Of a stretch of DNA of 22,303 nt, positions 8,055-15,710 are shown piece by piece. The position numbers were made by a program, and so were the translations under genes. Position 1 is the first letter of the stretch. Every line of letters starts with the position of its first letter. This stretch comes from an uncultured bacterium (GTDB lineage: Bacteria > Bacteroidota > Bacteroidia > Bacteroidales > Paludibacteraceae), in assembly GCA_946183755.1 (NCBI GenBank), contig CAMHCZ010000011.1:1-22303 (forward strand), in the 5' to 3' direction. The notes beneath the pieces are model-generated. The model searched no databases. It was not told the DNA's origin and was given only the letters and a program-made list of their open reading frames with translations.

Positions 8055-9275
8055 ATGAGAAAACTTCTTTTACTGCTGGCTGTGGCTGCGGCCTCGACAG
8101 CTGCCAGCGCGCACCAGTTCAAGGTGCTGAACAAGGGCAAGATCATCTACTACAACATCGTGTCGGAAGGCAACCTGACAGCCGAAGTGACTTTCAGCGG
8201 CAACTCCTACGACGTGGTGGCTAACGAATATGCCGAGAGCATCGTGATACCTGAGAAAGTGACGCAGATGGGCAAGACCTACAGCGTGATAGGAATATCG
8301 AAGGACGCGTTCAGAAACTGCTCGAGAGTGAGAAGCGTAACTATACCGGAAAGCGTGAAGACCATAGGCGAAGGAGCGTTCAAGGGCTGTTCCGGACTGC
8401 AGACCATAAAGCTGCCTAACAGCATAAACGAGATAAACGAATCGACCTTCGAGGACTGCACGACACTGCTCAGCGTGAATCTCCCGGATTCATTGGAGAA
8501 AATCGCGGACAAGGCGTTCAAAGGCTGCTCATCGCTGACCGCGCTGTCGCTGCCTGCCACAGTGAACGACTTCGACATCCACTCTGTGGACGGATGCAAG
8601 GACCTGACCTCAATCGCGGTTGACACGCTCTGCAACATGTATTCGAGCGAAGGCGGCGTGCTCTATAACAAGAACATGACAAGACTGCTGCGCTGCCCTG
8701 AAGGAAAGGCATCGGTCAGCATACCGGAGTCAGTGAAGGAGATAGCGACCTACGCATTCTTCGGCTGCTACAAGATGACTGCCGTGAATATCCCCGCTTC
8801 CATCGGATATTTGGGCGACTTCGCTTTCGTGAACTGCACCGCACTGACCGAGATTTCTTTCCCTGAATCCATAAAACTGATTCCTGAAGGCGCGTTCAAG
8901 GACTGCACGGCGCTGAAGAAAGTATCGCTTTCCAACGCGACTTCTGTCGTAAGAAACAACGCATTCTACGGATGCACGGCGCTCGCAGAGGTTTCATTCC
9001 CAGCCATCGTGGAGATAGGCGAGAAGGCATTCTACAACTGCTCGGCCATCAAAAGCATCACATTCCCTGCCACGCTGAAGACTCTCAACTCGGAGTGTTT
9101 CGGAGGATGCATCGCTCTCGCCAACATCAAGGCTTTGGGCGCTGTCCCTGCCAAGTGCGACGGCAGTGTGTTCGACCCTCGCAGCACATACAAATGCGCG
9201 CTGTCTGTTCCAGAAGGAAAGGTGCAAGCCTACCGCGCCGCAGCCGGATGGAAGGGCATCTACAACATCAAGTAA
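8055..9275 (+). CDS. Secreted BspA-type leucine-rich-repeat protein
   Basis: A 406-residue protein with a clear signal peptide (M-R-K-L-L-L-L-L-A, cleavage after A-S-A near residue 19). The body is a chain of about 23-residue LRR_5 repeats with the pattern I-P-E-S-V-K-x-I-G-x-x-A-F-x-x-C-x-x-L, broken near residues 200-215 by the V-L-Y-N-K-N-M-T-R-L-L-R-C-P segment typical of BspA relatives. The family includes surface proteins that bind host proteins or other bacteria; the ligand here is unknown. No T9SS sorting domain or lipobox is seen, so the protein may be periplasmic or released. It stands alone, with REP-like palindromes upstream and a strong terminator downstream. Confidence 0.88.
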   Translation: MRKLLLLLAVAAASTAASAHQFKVLNKGKIIYYNIVSEGNLTAEVTFSGNSYDVVANEYAESIVIPEKVTQMGKTYSVIGISKDAFRNCSRVRSVTIPESVKTIGEGAFKGCSGLQTIKLPNSINEINESTFEDCTTLLSVNLPDSLEKIADKAFKGCSSLTALSLPATVNDFDIHSVDGCKDLTSIAVDTLCNMYSSEGGVLYNKNMTRLLRCPEGKASVSIPESVKEIATYAFFGCYKMTAVNIPASIGYLGDFAFVNCTALTEISFPESIKLIPEGAFKDCTALKKVSLSNATSVVRNNAFYGCTALAEVSFPAIVEIGEKAFYNCSAIKSITFPATLKTLNSECFGGCIALANIKALGAVPAKCDGSVFDPRSTYKCALSVPEGKVQAYRAAAGWKGIYNIK

Positions 9276-9296
9276 AAAGGAGCGATTTCATCATAA

Positions 9297-9333
9297 GAAA
9301 AGAGCGGAACCATCGAAAGTTCCGCTCTTTTTT
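9297..9333 (+). terminator. Strong intrinsic terminator, bidirectional
   Basis: AAAAGAGCGGAAC (9298-9310) pairs perfectly with GTTCCGCTCTTTT (9319-9331) around CATCGAAA, followed by more T. It ends the LRR transcript. The helicase gene on the other strand stops at 9332, and TTTTCTTATG follows the stem in that direction, so it can end that transcript as well. Confidence 0.92.
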
Positions 9334-11713
9334 ATCGGTCTATTGCGCACAACGCCATACGCACCTTCAGATACGACAATTTGCCGTCCAGCCCGTTGTA
9401 CACATCGGCGAGCTTAGACGTGCCGTGCTTCTCCACGTAAGCCTGCACCTGCTCGACCTCGTCTGTCGTCACGAAGTCATAAGGGTCTATCAATCCCTCT
9501 TTCGCCAGTTTTGCAAGATGCGTTTCTATCGTAGAAAGAGATTTTTCCCTCTCATCGGCGATTTCCTCAGGTGTCAATCCTTTCTTATGGAGTTTGAGCG
9601 TCTGCTCGTAGGTGGATGAAGCCGCATCGTTTATCTCCTCCAAATCAAGGATTGTGCTGTTGCCTGAATATTTGTTTATGATTGACAGGATTTCGGCGCC
9701 GTACTTTTTCAACTTCGGAGGCGAGAGCAGTTTCTTCAGCTCCTTCACATCACTCGGCTTCTTCTCCGAGAGTTCCAGGAGCTTGGCTGTGTTCATGACA
9801 GCGGACTTGATGGTGTTGTTCTCGTCAGCCACACGTTCGCGCCATTCGTCGAGCAGCTGGAATAGCTCGTTTCCAACGGCTTTTTTCTTCGCTTGTACTT
9901 TTACCTCGCTCAGTCTGACCTTGTTCTGCGCCTTGATGACTTCGGCTGCGTCGAAGTCGTTTCGGCAGACTTCCATCATGGCGCGGCTCTCGGCGAAACG
10001 CTCGTTCAATTCTGTGGAATATGACGCAAGACTCTCGTTCACCGCCTTGTTGTCGAACTCCAAGTCCATGACAACGACCGGGCTCACGATTTCATCCGCT
10101 TTTTTCAGGAAATATTCCGCTCCGTTCTTTATTTTCTGGCTGAATTCATCGTCCTTTTCCGCGTTCACATCGTTAGCGAACTTGGAGTCGATGACATTGC
10201 TGAAGCGCACCGACACTTTGAAAATCTCGTCGCTGAAACGTGCTCTCGCATCTTCCAGCACGGCAACAACCTGCGACGGTATCGCGCCGGCATTTCGCTC
10301 GTGGATATATCTGATTTTATCGAAGAAAACCGCCATATAGGCGAAGTCGAAAGCACGTTTCAGCACATCTCTCTTGTAGTTGCCCACTGCCCTATCCAAA
10401 GCCTTTTCATCGGGCTGATTGTTCTCCACATGCTCGGTGAATTCAGACACCTCGCCGTCGGTTATGAGCGACGACTGCGGTATCGGCTTCAGGAGCCTGA
10501 TGCCTTCCAGAGTCCTGCATCTGGAGAGCGCCACATAGACCTGCCCGTGCGAGAAGGCGCGGTCGGCCTCTATCAGCACCTTGTCGAAAGTCAAGCCCTG
10601 GCTCTTGTGTATGGTTATCGCCCACGCCAGCCGCAAAGGGTACTGCGAGAAAGAGCCTTCCTTGTTTTCGGTTATCTTGCCAGTGTTCTGGTCCAAAGTG
10701 TATTTCACGTTGTCCCACGTCATTATTGGCACACTGACCAGTTCGCCGTCCTCTATGCAACGCACCAGAATCTCCTTTCCATCAATGCTTTCCACCACGC
10801 CGACCTTGCCGTTGAAGAACTCGTGCTTCACAGTGTCGTTCTTGCAGAACATCACCTGCGCGCCTTCCTTCAGAACAAGGTCTTTTTCAACAGGGTACAA
10901 AGACTCGTTGAAAACGCCGTCTATCTTCGCCTCGAACATGAATTCCTCGCCTTTCAGCTCACGGAGCTTCTCCTCGTTTATCTTGTTAGCCGAGGCGTTG
11001 TGCGTGCACAGAGTTATGGTGCCGTCGTCGTTTTGCGCCTTTTCATCGACTCTTGAGTTCAGTTTCCGCAGCACAGCCTCATCCACCTTATTGTCTCTCA
11101 CGGCATTCAGCAGGCTGATGAACTCCTCGTCCTGCTGGCGGTATATTTTCTTAAGCTCGATGCACGTCATGTCGGTCTGTTGCAGAGCCTTGCTGCAGAA
11201 GAAGAAGGGCGACTTGTAGTGCAAAGCCAGAAGCGAATGCTCGTCGTCCTTCACCACGGGCGGAAGCTGCTGCATGTCGCCTATGAGGAGCAGCTGCACA
11301 CCTCCGAACGGCAAGTCATGCCTTCGGAATCGCCTGAGCACCAAGTCCACAGCGTCCAGCACATCGGCACGCACCATACTTATCTCGTCGATGACCAGAA
11401 GGTCAAGAGTCTTTATTATGCTTATCTTGTTCTTGTTGAAACGGTGCGTGTAGTCGCTCTCCCTGATGGCTTCCGGCACGAGCGGTCCGAGCGACAGCTG
11501 GAAGAACGAGTGCAGCGTCATGCCGCCAGCGTTTATGGCAGCCACGCCTGTTGGCGCAGTCACAATGACGCGCTTGCCGGTATGCTCCATCACATACTTC
11601 AGGAATGTCGTCTTGCCTGTGCCGGCACGACCAGTCAGAAAAACGTTTCTGCCGGTGTGCTCCACAAACATCCATGCCATTCGGGCGTCGCTGTTATCAT
11701 TGAAATCCTTCAT
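9332..11713 (-). CDS. Pif1/RecD-like DNA helicase with HRDC and helix-turn-helix domains
   Basis: A 793-residue superfamily 1 helicase. The N-terminal motor has Walker A G-R-A-G-T-G-K-T-T (28-36), Walker B V-I-D-E-I-S-M (107-113), motif III G-D-M-Q-Q-L-P-P (145-152), and the later T-I-H-K-S-Q-G-L-T-F and Y-V-A-L-S-R-C motifs. A variable charged middle follows, then an HRDC-like domain (about 619-690, with S-E-K-K-P-S-D-V-K-E-L and K-Y-G-A-E-I-L) and a helix-turn-helix (about 701-747, G-L-T-P-E-E-I-A...S-T-I-E-T-H-L). Relatives unwind DNA 5' to 3' in repair or replication; the exact role is unknown. An upstream start at 11746 is possible but would lie inside a tRNA terminator, so the ATG at 11713 is preferred; GGAG lies just before it. 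Confidence 0.88.
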   Translation of the reverse strand: MKDFNDNSDARMAWMFVEHTGRNVFLTGRAGTGKTTFLKYVMEHTGKRVIVTAPTGVAAINAGGMTLHSFFQLSLGPLVPEAIRESDYTHRFNKNKISIIKTLDLLVIDEISMVRADVLDAVDLVLRRFRRHDLPFGGVQLLLIGDMQQLPPVVKDDEHSLLALHYKSPFFFCSKALQQTDMTCIELKKIYRQQDEEFISLLNAVRDNKVDEAVLRKLNSRVDEKAQNDDGTITLCTHNASANKINEEKLRELKGEEFMFEAKIDGVFNESLYPVEKDLVLKEGAQVMFCKNDTVKHEFFNGKVGVVESIDGKEILVRCIEDGELVSVPIMTWDNVKYTLDQNTGKITENKEGSFSQYPLRLAWAITIHKSQGLTFDKVLIEADRAFSHGQVYVALSRCRTLEGIRLLKPIPQSSLITDGEVSEFTEHVENNQPDEKALDRAVGNYKRDVLKRAFDFAYMAVFFDKIRYIHERNAGAIPSQVVAVLEDARARFSDEIFKVSVRFSNVIDSKFANDVNAEKDDEFSQKIKNGAEYFLKKADEIVSPVVVMDLEFDNKAVNESLASYSTELNERFAESRAMMEVCRNDFDAAEVIKAQNKVRLSEVKVQAKKKAVGNELFQLLDEWRERVADENNTIKSAVMNTAKLLELSEKKPSDVKELKKLLSPPKLKKYGAEILSIINKYSGNSTILDLEEINDAASSTYEQTLKLHKKGLTPEEIADEREKSLSTIETHLAKLAKEGLIDPYDFVTTDEVEQVQAYVEKHGTSKLADVYNGLDGKLSYLKVRMALCAIDR

Positions 11714-11717
11714 TCTC

Positions 11718-11756
11718 CAAAAAGAAAACCCGCATATATTGTGCATATATACGGGT
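11718..11756 (-). terminator. Intrinsic terminator of the tRNA-Leu transcript
   Basis: On the minus strand ACCCG pairs with CGGGT, extended by ATATAT-rich arms around TGCACAA, and is followed by TTTTCTTTTT. It lies about 15 bp past the tRNA 3' end and a few bases before the helicase ATG. The helicase therefore needs read-through or a promoter I cannot see. Confidence 0.75.
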
Positions 11757-11771
11757 CATTAATATCTCATG

Positions 11772-11853
11772 TGCGGATGATAGGACTCGAACCTACAAGC
11801 CTCACGGCACTAGATCCTAAGTCTAGCGCGTCTACCAATTTCGCCACATCCGC
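11772..11853 (-). tRNA. tRNA-Leu, anticodon UAG
   Basis: The minus strand folds into a full class II tRNA of 82 nt. The acceptor stem is GCGGATG/CATCCGC. The anticodon stem CTAGA/TCTAG encloses CTTAGGA, giving anticodon TAG at 11819-11817, which reads CUA and related leucine codons. A long variable arm and a T arm with TTCGAGTC follow, and the discriminator base is A, as expected for leucine. CCA is not encoded. Promoter and terminator of its own flank it. Confidence 0.95.
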
Positions 11854-11898
11854 TTGATTTATGCGATGAGAAGCCACCGCATCACGCTTTAGCGAATG

Positions 11899-11928
11899 CA
11901 AATGTAGGAATTTTTTTTAAATCACAAA
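11899..11928 (-). promoter_or_regulatory. Bacteroidetes-type promoter of tRNA-Leu
   Basis: On the minus strand TTTG (11928-11925), an 18-nt A-rich spacer and TACATTTG (11906-11899) match the consensus. Transcription would start near 11892, about 40 nt before the mature tRNA. Confidence 0.72.
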
Positions 11929-11935
11929 GTAAAGC

Positions 11936-11972
11936 GAAAAAAAGCGGATGGACTTCACAGTCCAACCGCTTC
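11936..11972 (-). terminator. Intrinsic terminator of mdh
   Basis: On the minus strand AAGCGGTTGGAC pairs with GTCCATCCGCTT (one T-T mismatch) around TGTGAA, followed directly by a T-rich run. It lies about 23 bp past the mdh stop codon and just before the tRNA promoter. Confidence 0.92.
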
Positions 11973-11994
11973 CCTACAATATGAAAAAGATTTA

Positions 11995-12930
11995 CTAAAG
12001 ATTCATTGCCTTGAGGTTCTCGACAGTAGCCTTGACAGCAGATGCTGACGCATCAAGCTGCTTCTGCTCGTCAGCGTTGAGCTTGAGGTCAACAACCTTC
12101 TCAACACCGCCCTTGCCCAGAACTACTGGAACGCCGAGGTAAAGGTCCTTGTGGCCGTACTCGCCGTTGAGCATTGCGCAAACTGGCATGATTCTCTTAG
12201 CGTCTGTGATGATAGCCTCAACCATAGCAGCAGCTGCAGCTCCTGGAGCATACCATGCTGATGTGCCGAGCAGCTTGACGATCTCGCCGCCGCCTACCTT
12301 TGTGCGCTCGATGATCTCGTTCAGTCTTGCCTCTGGGATAAGCTCAGTAACAGGGATACCGCCTACAGAAGTGAAACGTGGCATTGGAACCATTGAATCG
12401 CCGTGGCCACCAAGCAGAAGTGCGTTGATGTCCTTTGGATTCACGTTGAGCTCTGTAGCGATGAATGCCTTGTATCTCGCAACGTCGAGCACGCCTGCCA
12501 TACCGAATACGTGAGAAGCAGGGAGCTTAGCTGTAACGTATGCGCAGTAGCACATTGCGTCGAGAGGGTTAGAAACGATGATTATCTTAGCGTTTGGAGA
12601 GTATTTAACTACGCTCTCAGTCACTGACTTAACGATACCAGCGTTAATGCCGATAAGGTCCTCGCGGCTCATGCCTGGCTTACGAGGCACACCTGATGTG
12701 ATAACTACAACGTCAGAGTCCTTTGTTGCCTCATAGTTGTTTGTCACACCTGTGATTCTTGTTCCATAGTAATTGATAGGAGCAGTCTCCCACATATCGA
12801 GAGCCTTGCCTTCTGAAACACCTTCCTTGATGTCCAGCAATACCACTTCATTTACGATGTCCTTTTGTGCTACGCAGTTCGCTACTGTTGCGCCTACGTT
12901 TCCTGCACCTACTACGGTTACTTTTGACAT
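11995..12930 (-). CDS. mdh: NAD-dependent malate dehydrogenase
   Basis: A 311-residue cytoplasmic enzyme of the LDH-like malate dehydrogenase group. The Rossmann motif G-A-G-N-V-G-A-T-V-A (8-17) and Asp33 in L-L-D-I bind NAD. The active-site loop V-P-R-K-P-G-M-S-R supplies Arg83 and Arg89; Arg83 marks a malate rather than lactate dehydrogenase. Asp149, Arg152 and the catalytic His176 (G-G-H-G-D-S-M) are all in place. It interconverts malate and oxaloacetate, which in Bacteroidales mainly feeds the reductive branch to fumarate and succinate. It is a single-gene unit with its own promoter-like box and a strong terminator. Confidence 0.96.
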   Translation of the reverse strand: MSKVTVVGAGNVGATVANCVAQKDIVNEVVLLDIKEGVSEGKALDMWETAPINYYGTRITGVTNNYEATKDSDVVVITSGVPRKPGMSREDLIGINAGIVKSVTESVVKYSPNAKIIIVSNPLDAMCYCAYVTAKLPASHVFGMAGVLDVARYKAFIATELNVNPKDINALLLGGHGDSMVPMPRFTSVGGIPVTELIPEARLNEIIERTKVGGGEIVKLLGTSAWYAPGAAAAAMVEAIITDAKRIMPVCAMLNGEYGHKDLYLGVPVVLGKGGVEKVVDLKLNADEQKQLDASASAVKATVENLKAMNL

Positions 12931-12991
12931 AGTTCTTTTTAATTAATTAGTTTTATGTTTGTTACGTTGTTTATTCCACGTCAATTACTCG

Positions 12992-12999
12992 CAAAAGTA
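12992..12999 (-). promoter_or_regulatory. Putative -7 box of mdh
   Basis: TACTTTTG on the minus strand matches TAnnTTTG about 62 nt before the mdh ATG. The upstream spacer is AT-rich, but TTTG is not found at the expected distance. Confidence 0.5.
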
Positions 13000-13101
13000 C
13001 AATTATATAAATGATTAAGGAAAAATTTCCGTATTTTTTTCTGCCGAAAAACATTTTTTTCACATTACCGGAACGGAGAAATCAGCAAAAAGCCAAAAGC
13101 A

Positions 13102-14178
13102 TTACGGACAAGTAGTCAGCAGGTTGGCACACACCCACTCCTCGTCAATCCAGCCTTCGACAGAGACATACGGACGTTTCCACTCCTTCTCGTCATCATT
13201 TTCCGGCTCGCTCCATATCTGGTCCGACGGATTGGTGCGGCACAGGATGCGACGCGTCTTAATGTCGGCATCCACCGCCTGCAGAGGACACTCGAAGTTC
13301 ACCGTGTCCTTGAAATCCTTGCCGCCAGCCGACGAATAGAACCTTATCACCTGACCGCCATAGTTGCGTGTCCAGAAATAGACCGAGTCGGCAGGAATGA
13401 CCGGATACTTGCTGCCGCCGAAAGGGTCTTTGTACAGCGACGCCGCCAGAACCTCCTCGCCGTCCTTGTTCGTCGTGTAAATGGTTCCTTCCTCGTCTAT
13501 GCACCAGCGCGACAGAACCACCAATCTGCCGTCGTGCAGAGGATAGAGGTTGCCTTGAAACACATATCCGCCGTAGGAGAAGTCCAGCCCGAAGGCTTTT
13601 TTCACAGAGCAGCACCTGGGCGGACGGCTGAACGTGGCAAAAGGCTTGAAGCGAGTCACCGAGCGCTTGTCGAAACGCACTGACTCCACAAGCTTTGTCA
13701 AATAGGATGGAGCGGACTTTTCGCTGAGGCAGGTCGAGATGATGCACTTCCTGTGCCTGACCACGTCGCACAGCACATAGTAATGCCAGTAGAAAACAAT
13801 GCCGTGCGAGTTATAGCCGAGAACACGGTAATAGCAGTCGTTGCCGTTGACCTTGTAAGCTCCGGAACTCACAATGCCGGTCTCGTAAATCTGAGTCTTA
13901 GGGTCGCGCCACATTTCCCAGTCGGCCTCGAAGCTTTCTAAGCCAGGAGTGTTCTCGTTGTTGGAGCGAAGGGTTATTTCTATGTCATCGACGCCGTCGA
14001 TATGGAACAAGATGACAGGCACGCCATCAGCATCGACGCCGACCTCATTGCCTGAGCACTTGAATCCGTCGGGCACAGCGAAAGCCGCCCGTCCGTCGGA
14101 GCGTATGTCGGTTTTTGACGACACACTGCACACACACCCGACAACGAATGAAAACACAAGCACAAACGCTTTTCTCAT
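13102..14178 (-). CDS. Predicted lipoprotein of unknown function
   Basis: A 358-residue exported protein I do not recognise. It begins M-R-K-A-F-V-L-V-F-S-F-V-V-G-C, a short signal peptide with a plausible lipobox ending at Cys15; a GTG two codons upstream is less likely as start. The first half (about 30-185) contains A-F-A-V-P-D-G-F near its start and L-T-K-L-V-E-S-V-R-F near its end, a layout seen in small PsbP/DcrB-type exported domains; this is a weak resemblance only. The second half is rich in Tyr, Trp, Gly and Asp (Y-G-G-Y-V-F-Q-G-N-L-Y-P-L-H-D-G-R) and suggests a beta-rich fold. It follows the 56-aa winged-helix gene by 25 bp, probably in one transcript. Confidence 0.75.
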   Translation of the reverse strand: MRKAFVLVFSFVVGCVCSVSSKTDIRSDGRAAFAVPDGFKCSGNEVGVDADGVPVILFHIDGVDDIEITLRSNNENTPGLESFEADWEMWRDPKTQIYETGIVSSGAYKVNGNDCYYRVLGYNSHGIVFYWHYYVLCDVVRHRKCIISTCLSEKSAPSYLTKLVESVRFDKRSVTRFKPFATFSRPPRCCSVKKAFGLDFSYGGYVFQGNLYPLHDGRLVVLSRWCIDEEGTIYTTNKDGEEVLAASLYKDPFGGSKYPVIPADSVYFWTRNYGGQVIRFYSSAGGKDFKDTVNFECPLQAVDADIKTRRILCRTNPSDQIWSEPENDDEKEWKRPYVSVEGWIDEEWVCANLLTTCP

Positions 14179-14203
14179 AAACACTTACGTCTAATAATTC
14201 CTT

Positions 14204-14374
14204 TTACGCTGGCTGCCACTTGCAACGCACTGGCGACACGATGGCGCCCTCTTTCTTGAGTTCGGCGAAAGCCTTGTCCACATCCTTGCGGTCGGCGTTC
14301 AGGATTTTTGTAACGTCGCCTGCCGAAACCGGCTTGCCTGCCTCACGCATGGCTTGCAATACTTTTTCTTTCAT
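14204..14374 (-). CDS. 56-residue winged-helix/HTH-like protein
   Basis: A small gene read from ATG at 14374 to TAA at 14204. The protein begins M-K-E-K-V-L-Q-A-M-R-E-A-G-K-P-V-S-A-G-D-V and ends V-S-P-V-R-C-K-W-Q-P-A. The order is helix, turn, helix (A-G-D-V-T-K-I-L), recognition-like helix (D-R-K-D-V-D-K-A-F-A-E-L-K-K-E-G) and a short wing (A-I-V-S-P-V-R-C-K-W), as in minimal winged-helix DNA-binding domains. Short proteins of this type are common in Bacteroidales. It lies between two envelope genes on the same strand (48 bp after the hydrolase, 25 bp before the lipoprotein). It may regulate them, but the target is unknown. Confidence 0.75.
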   Translation of the reverse strand: MKEKVLQAMREAGKPVSAGDVTKILNADRKDVDKAFAELKKEGAIVSPVRCKWQPA

Positions 14375-14422
14375 AATTCTATGGTTTAATTTGGTGAATA
14401 TTTGTGTGTGATTAATAATGCC

Positions 14423-15553
14423 CTACTTCAGATTCTCTTTGAAGAAATCTGCCAATTTATCCCATGGTATCATATTCTTCGGCTGTCCCTTGCCCGCCTT
14501 TTCCTCGTAGCCGCCGTCGTAGAGGTCGCAGTGTGAGGCATCGGGTATTATGAGCAACTGCTTGTTCTCTGGGTTGGGGTTAGGCTTGCCTATGAAGTTA
14601 TAGCCCTCAGCCTTGCCCTCCACCATATATTTATAGGCAGCCTCGCCGAAGTAGCGTGAGTGCGCGTCAGCACCATGCATCACGAGAACGGCAGAGCGTA
14701 TCTCGTTGATATAATACAGGAAACGGCTGTTGCTGTAGGCTTGCGTGCCGACAACGCGCCAGCCGTCGTTTGAGTTGCCGCTGCGCTTGTGGTAGCCGCG
14801 CTCGGTCTTGTAGTAGTCGTAGTAATCATGCACGAAGTTTGGCGCTTGTGGGGGCACGGTGTCCAGCACGCCGCCAGCCATCGCGTTAGGGTCGGCAAGA
14901 CGCTGCTTGGAGAGATTCTCACGATTCTTATGGCGGGCCTCCTCCACGTCGAAGGCGTCGTTATAGTCGTTGCCGCTTACTCGTGTCATGTCATACATGG
15001 TAGAAGCCACGGTGGCCTTGATGCGAGTGTCGGCAGCGGCAGCGTTCAGTGCTATGCCGCCCCAACCGCAGATACCGATGATGCCTATCTTCTCTGCATC
15101 TACATTATCTTGTTTAGAGAGGAAATCCACGGCAGCCATAAAGTCCTCAGTGTTGATGTCGGGTGATGCCGTGCGACGTGGTTCACCGCTGCTCTCGCCT
15201 GTATATGAAGGGTCGAAAGCAAGCGCCACGAAGCCGCGCTCAGCCATCTTCATGGCATAGAGACCGCTTGACTGCTCCTTTGTAGCGCCAAACGGACCGC
15301 TCACAGCAATAGCCGCCAGCTTGCCTTCGGCATCCTTAGGCGTGTAGAGGTCTGCCGCCAACGTCAGCCCGTACTGTGTCTCAAACGTCACCTTCTTGTG
15401 GTTCACCTTCTCACTCAGTGGGAACACCTTGTCCCACTCCTGTGTAAGATTTAATTCCTGTGTCATATCGTTATCTGTAGTTTGTTTGCTACCGCACCCG
15501 GCAATAAACATCATTACTAATATAGCGATGAAAAGGCTTCCTATTGTTCTCAT
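14423..15553 (-). CDS. Lipoprotein alpha/beta hydrolase with a cysteine nucleophile elbow
   Basis: A 376-residue predicted lipoprotein (signal peptide with lipobox I-A-G-C, Cys20) carrying an alpha/beta-hydrolase domain of the YcjY/dienelactone-hydrolase type. The nucleophile elbow is G-I-C-G-W-G-G (160-166), so the expected nucleophile is Cys162 rather than serine. Asp296 (H-G-A-D-A-H-S) and His341 (D-A-S-H-C-D) complete a plausible triad. The oxyanion segment is S-G-P-F-G-A-T-K (85-92). It could cleave esters or lactones in the periplasm or at the outer membrane; the substrate cannot be inferred. It is probably the first gene of a unit with the 56-aa winged-helix protein and the unknown lipoprotein. 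Confidence 0.85.
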   Translation of the reverse strand: MRTIGSLFIAILVMMFIAGCGSKQTTDNDMTQELNLTQEWDKVFPLSEKVNHKKVTFETQYGLTLAADLYTPKDAEGKLAAIAVSGPFGATKEQSSGLYAMKMAERGFVALAFDPSYTGESSGEPRRTASPDINTEDFMAAVDFLSKQDNVDAEKIGIIGICGWGGIALNAAAADTRIKATVASTMYDMTRVSGNDYNDAFDVEEARHKNRENLSKQRLADPNAMAGGVLDTVPPQAPNFVHDYYDYYKTERGYHKRSGNSNDGWRVVGTQAYSNSRFLYYINEIRSAVLVMHGADAHSRYFGEAAYKYMVEGKAEGYNFIGKPNPNPENKQLLIIPDASHCDLYDGGYEEKAGKGQPKNMIPWDKLADFFKENLK

Positions 15554-15587
15554 ATTATTGTTTTTTAGGTATTTCCTATCAATTTTT

Positions 15588-15619
15588 ACAATGTAGGCAT
15601 TTCCTTCGGTTTATCCAAA
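15588..15619 (-). promoter_or_regulatory. Weak promoter candidate for the alpha/beta hydrolase gene
   Basis: On the minus strand TTTG (15619-15616), 20 nt and TACATTGT (15595-15588) approach the Bacteroidetes consensus; the -7 box is off at its last two positions. It lies about 35 nt before the ATG. Confidence 0.35.
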
Positions 15620-15650
15620 AAATCCCGGTTGCAGCAAGCTTTTGGGAAAC

Positions 15651-15686
15651 AAAAAAAGGACTGGCGGCAAAATCCGTCAGCCCTTT
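15651..15686 (-). terminator. Intrinsic terminator of the restriction-modification gene
   Basis: On the minus strand AAAGGGCTGACGG pairs with CCGCCAGTCCTTT around ATTTTG, with one G-U pair and one mismatch, followed by TTTT. The imperfect position is G-U only on this strand, which supports the direction. It starts about 25 bp after the stop codon. Confidence 0.85.
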
Positions 15687-15710
15687 GACTTTTTTCCGAT
15701 CACAACGGCC

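Noticed and set aside
7825..8058. 77-codon frame upstream of the LRR gene
   Set aside because: It is largely made of the palindromic repeats and overlaps the promoter and start of the LRR gene.
11714..11746. Upstream start of the helicase (M-H-N-I-C-G-F)
   Set aside because: These codons lie in the tRNA terminator hairpin and its T run; M-K-D-F-N at 11713 has a nearby GGAG.
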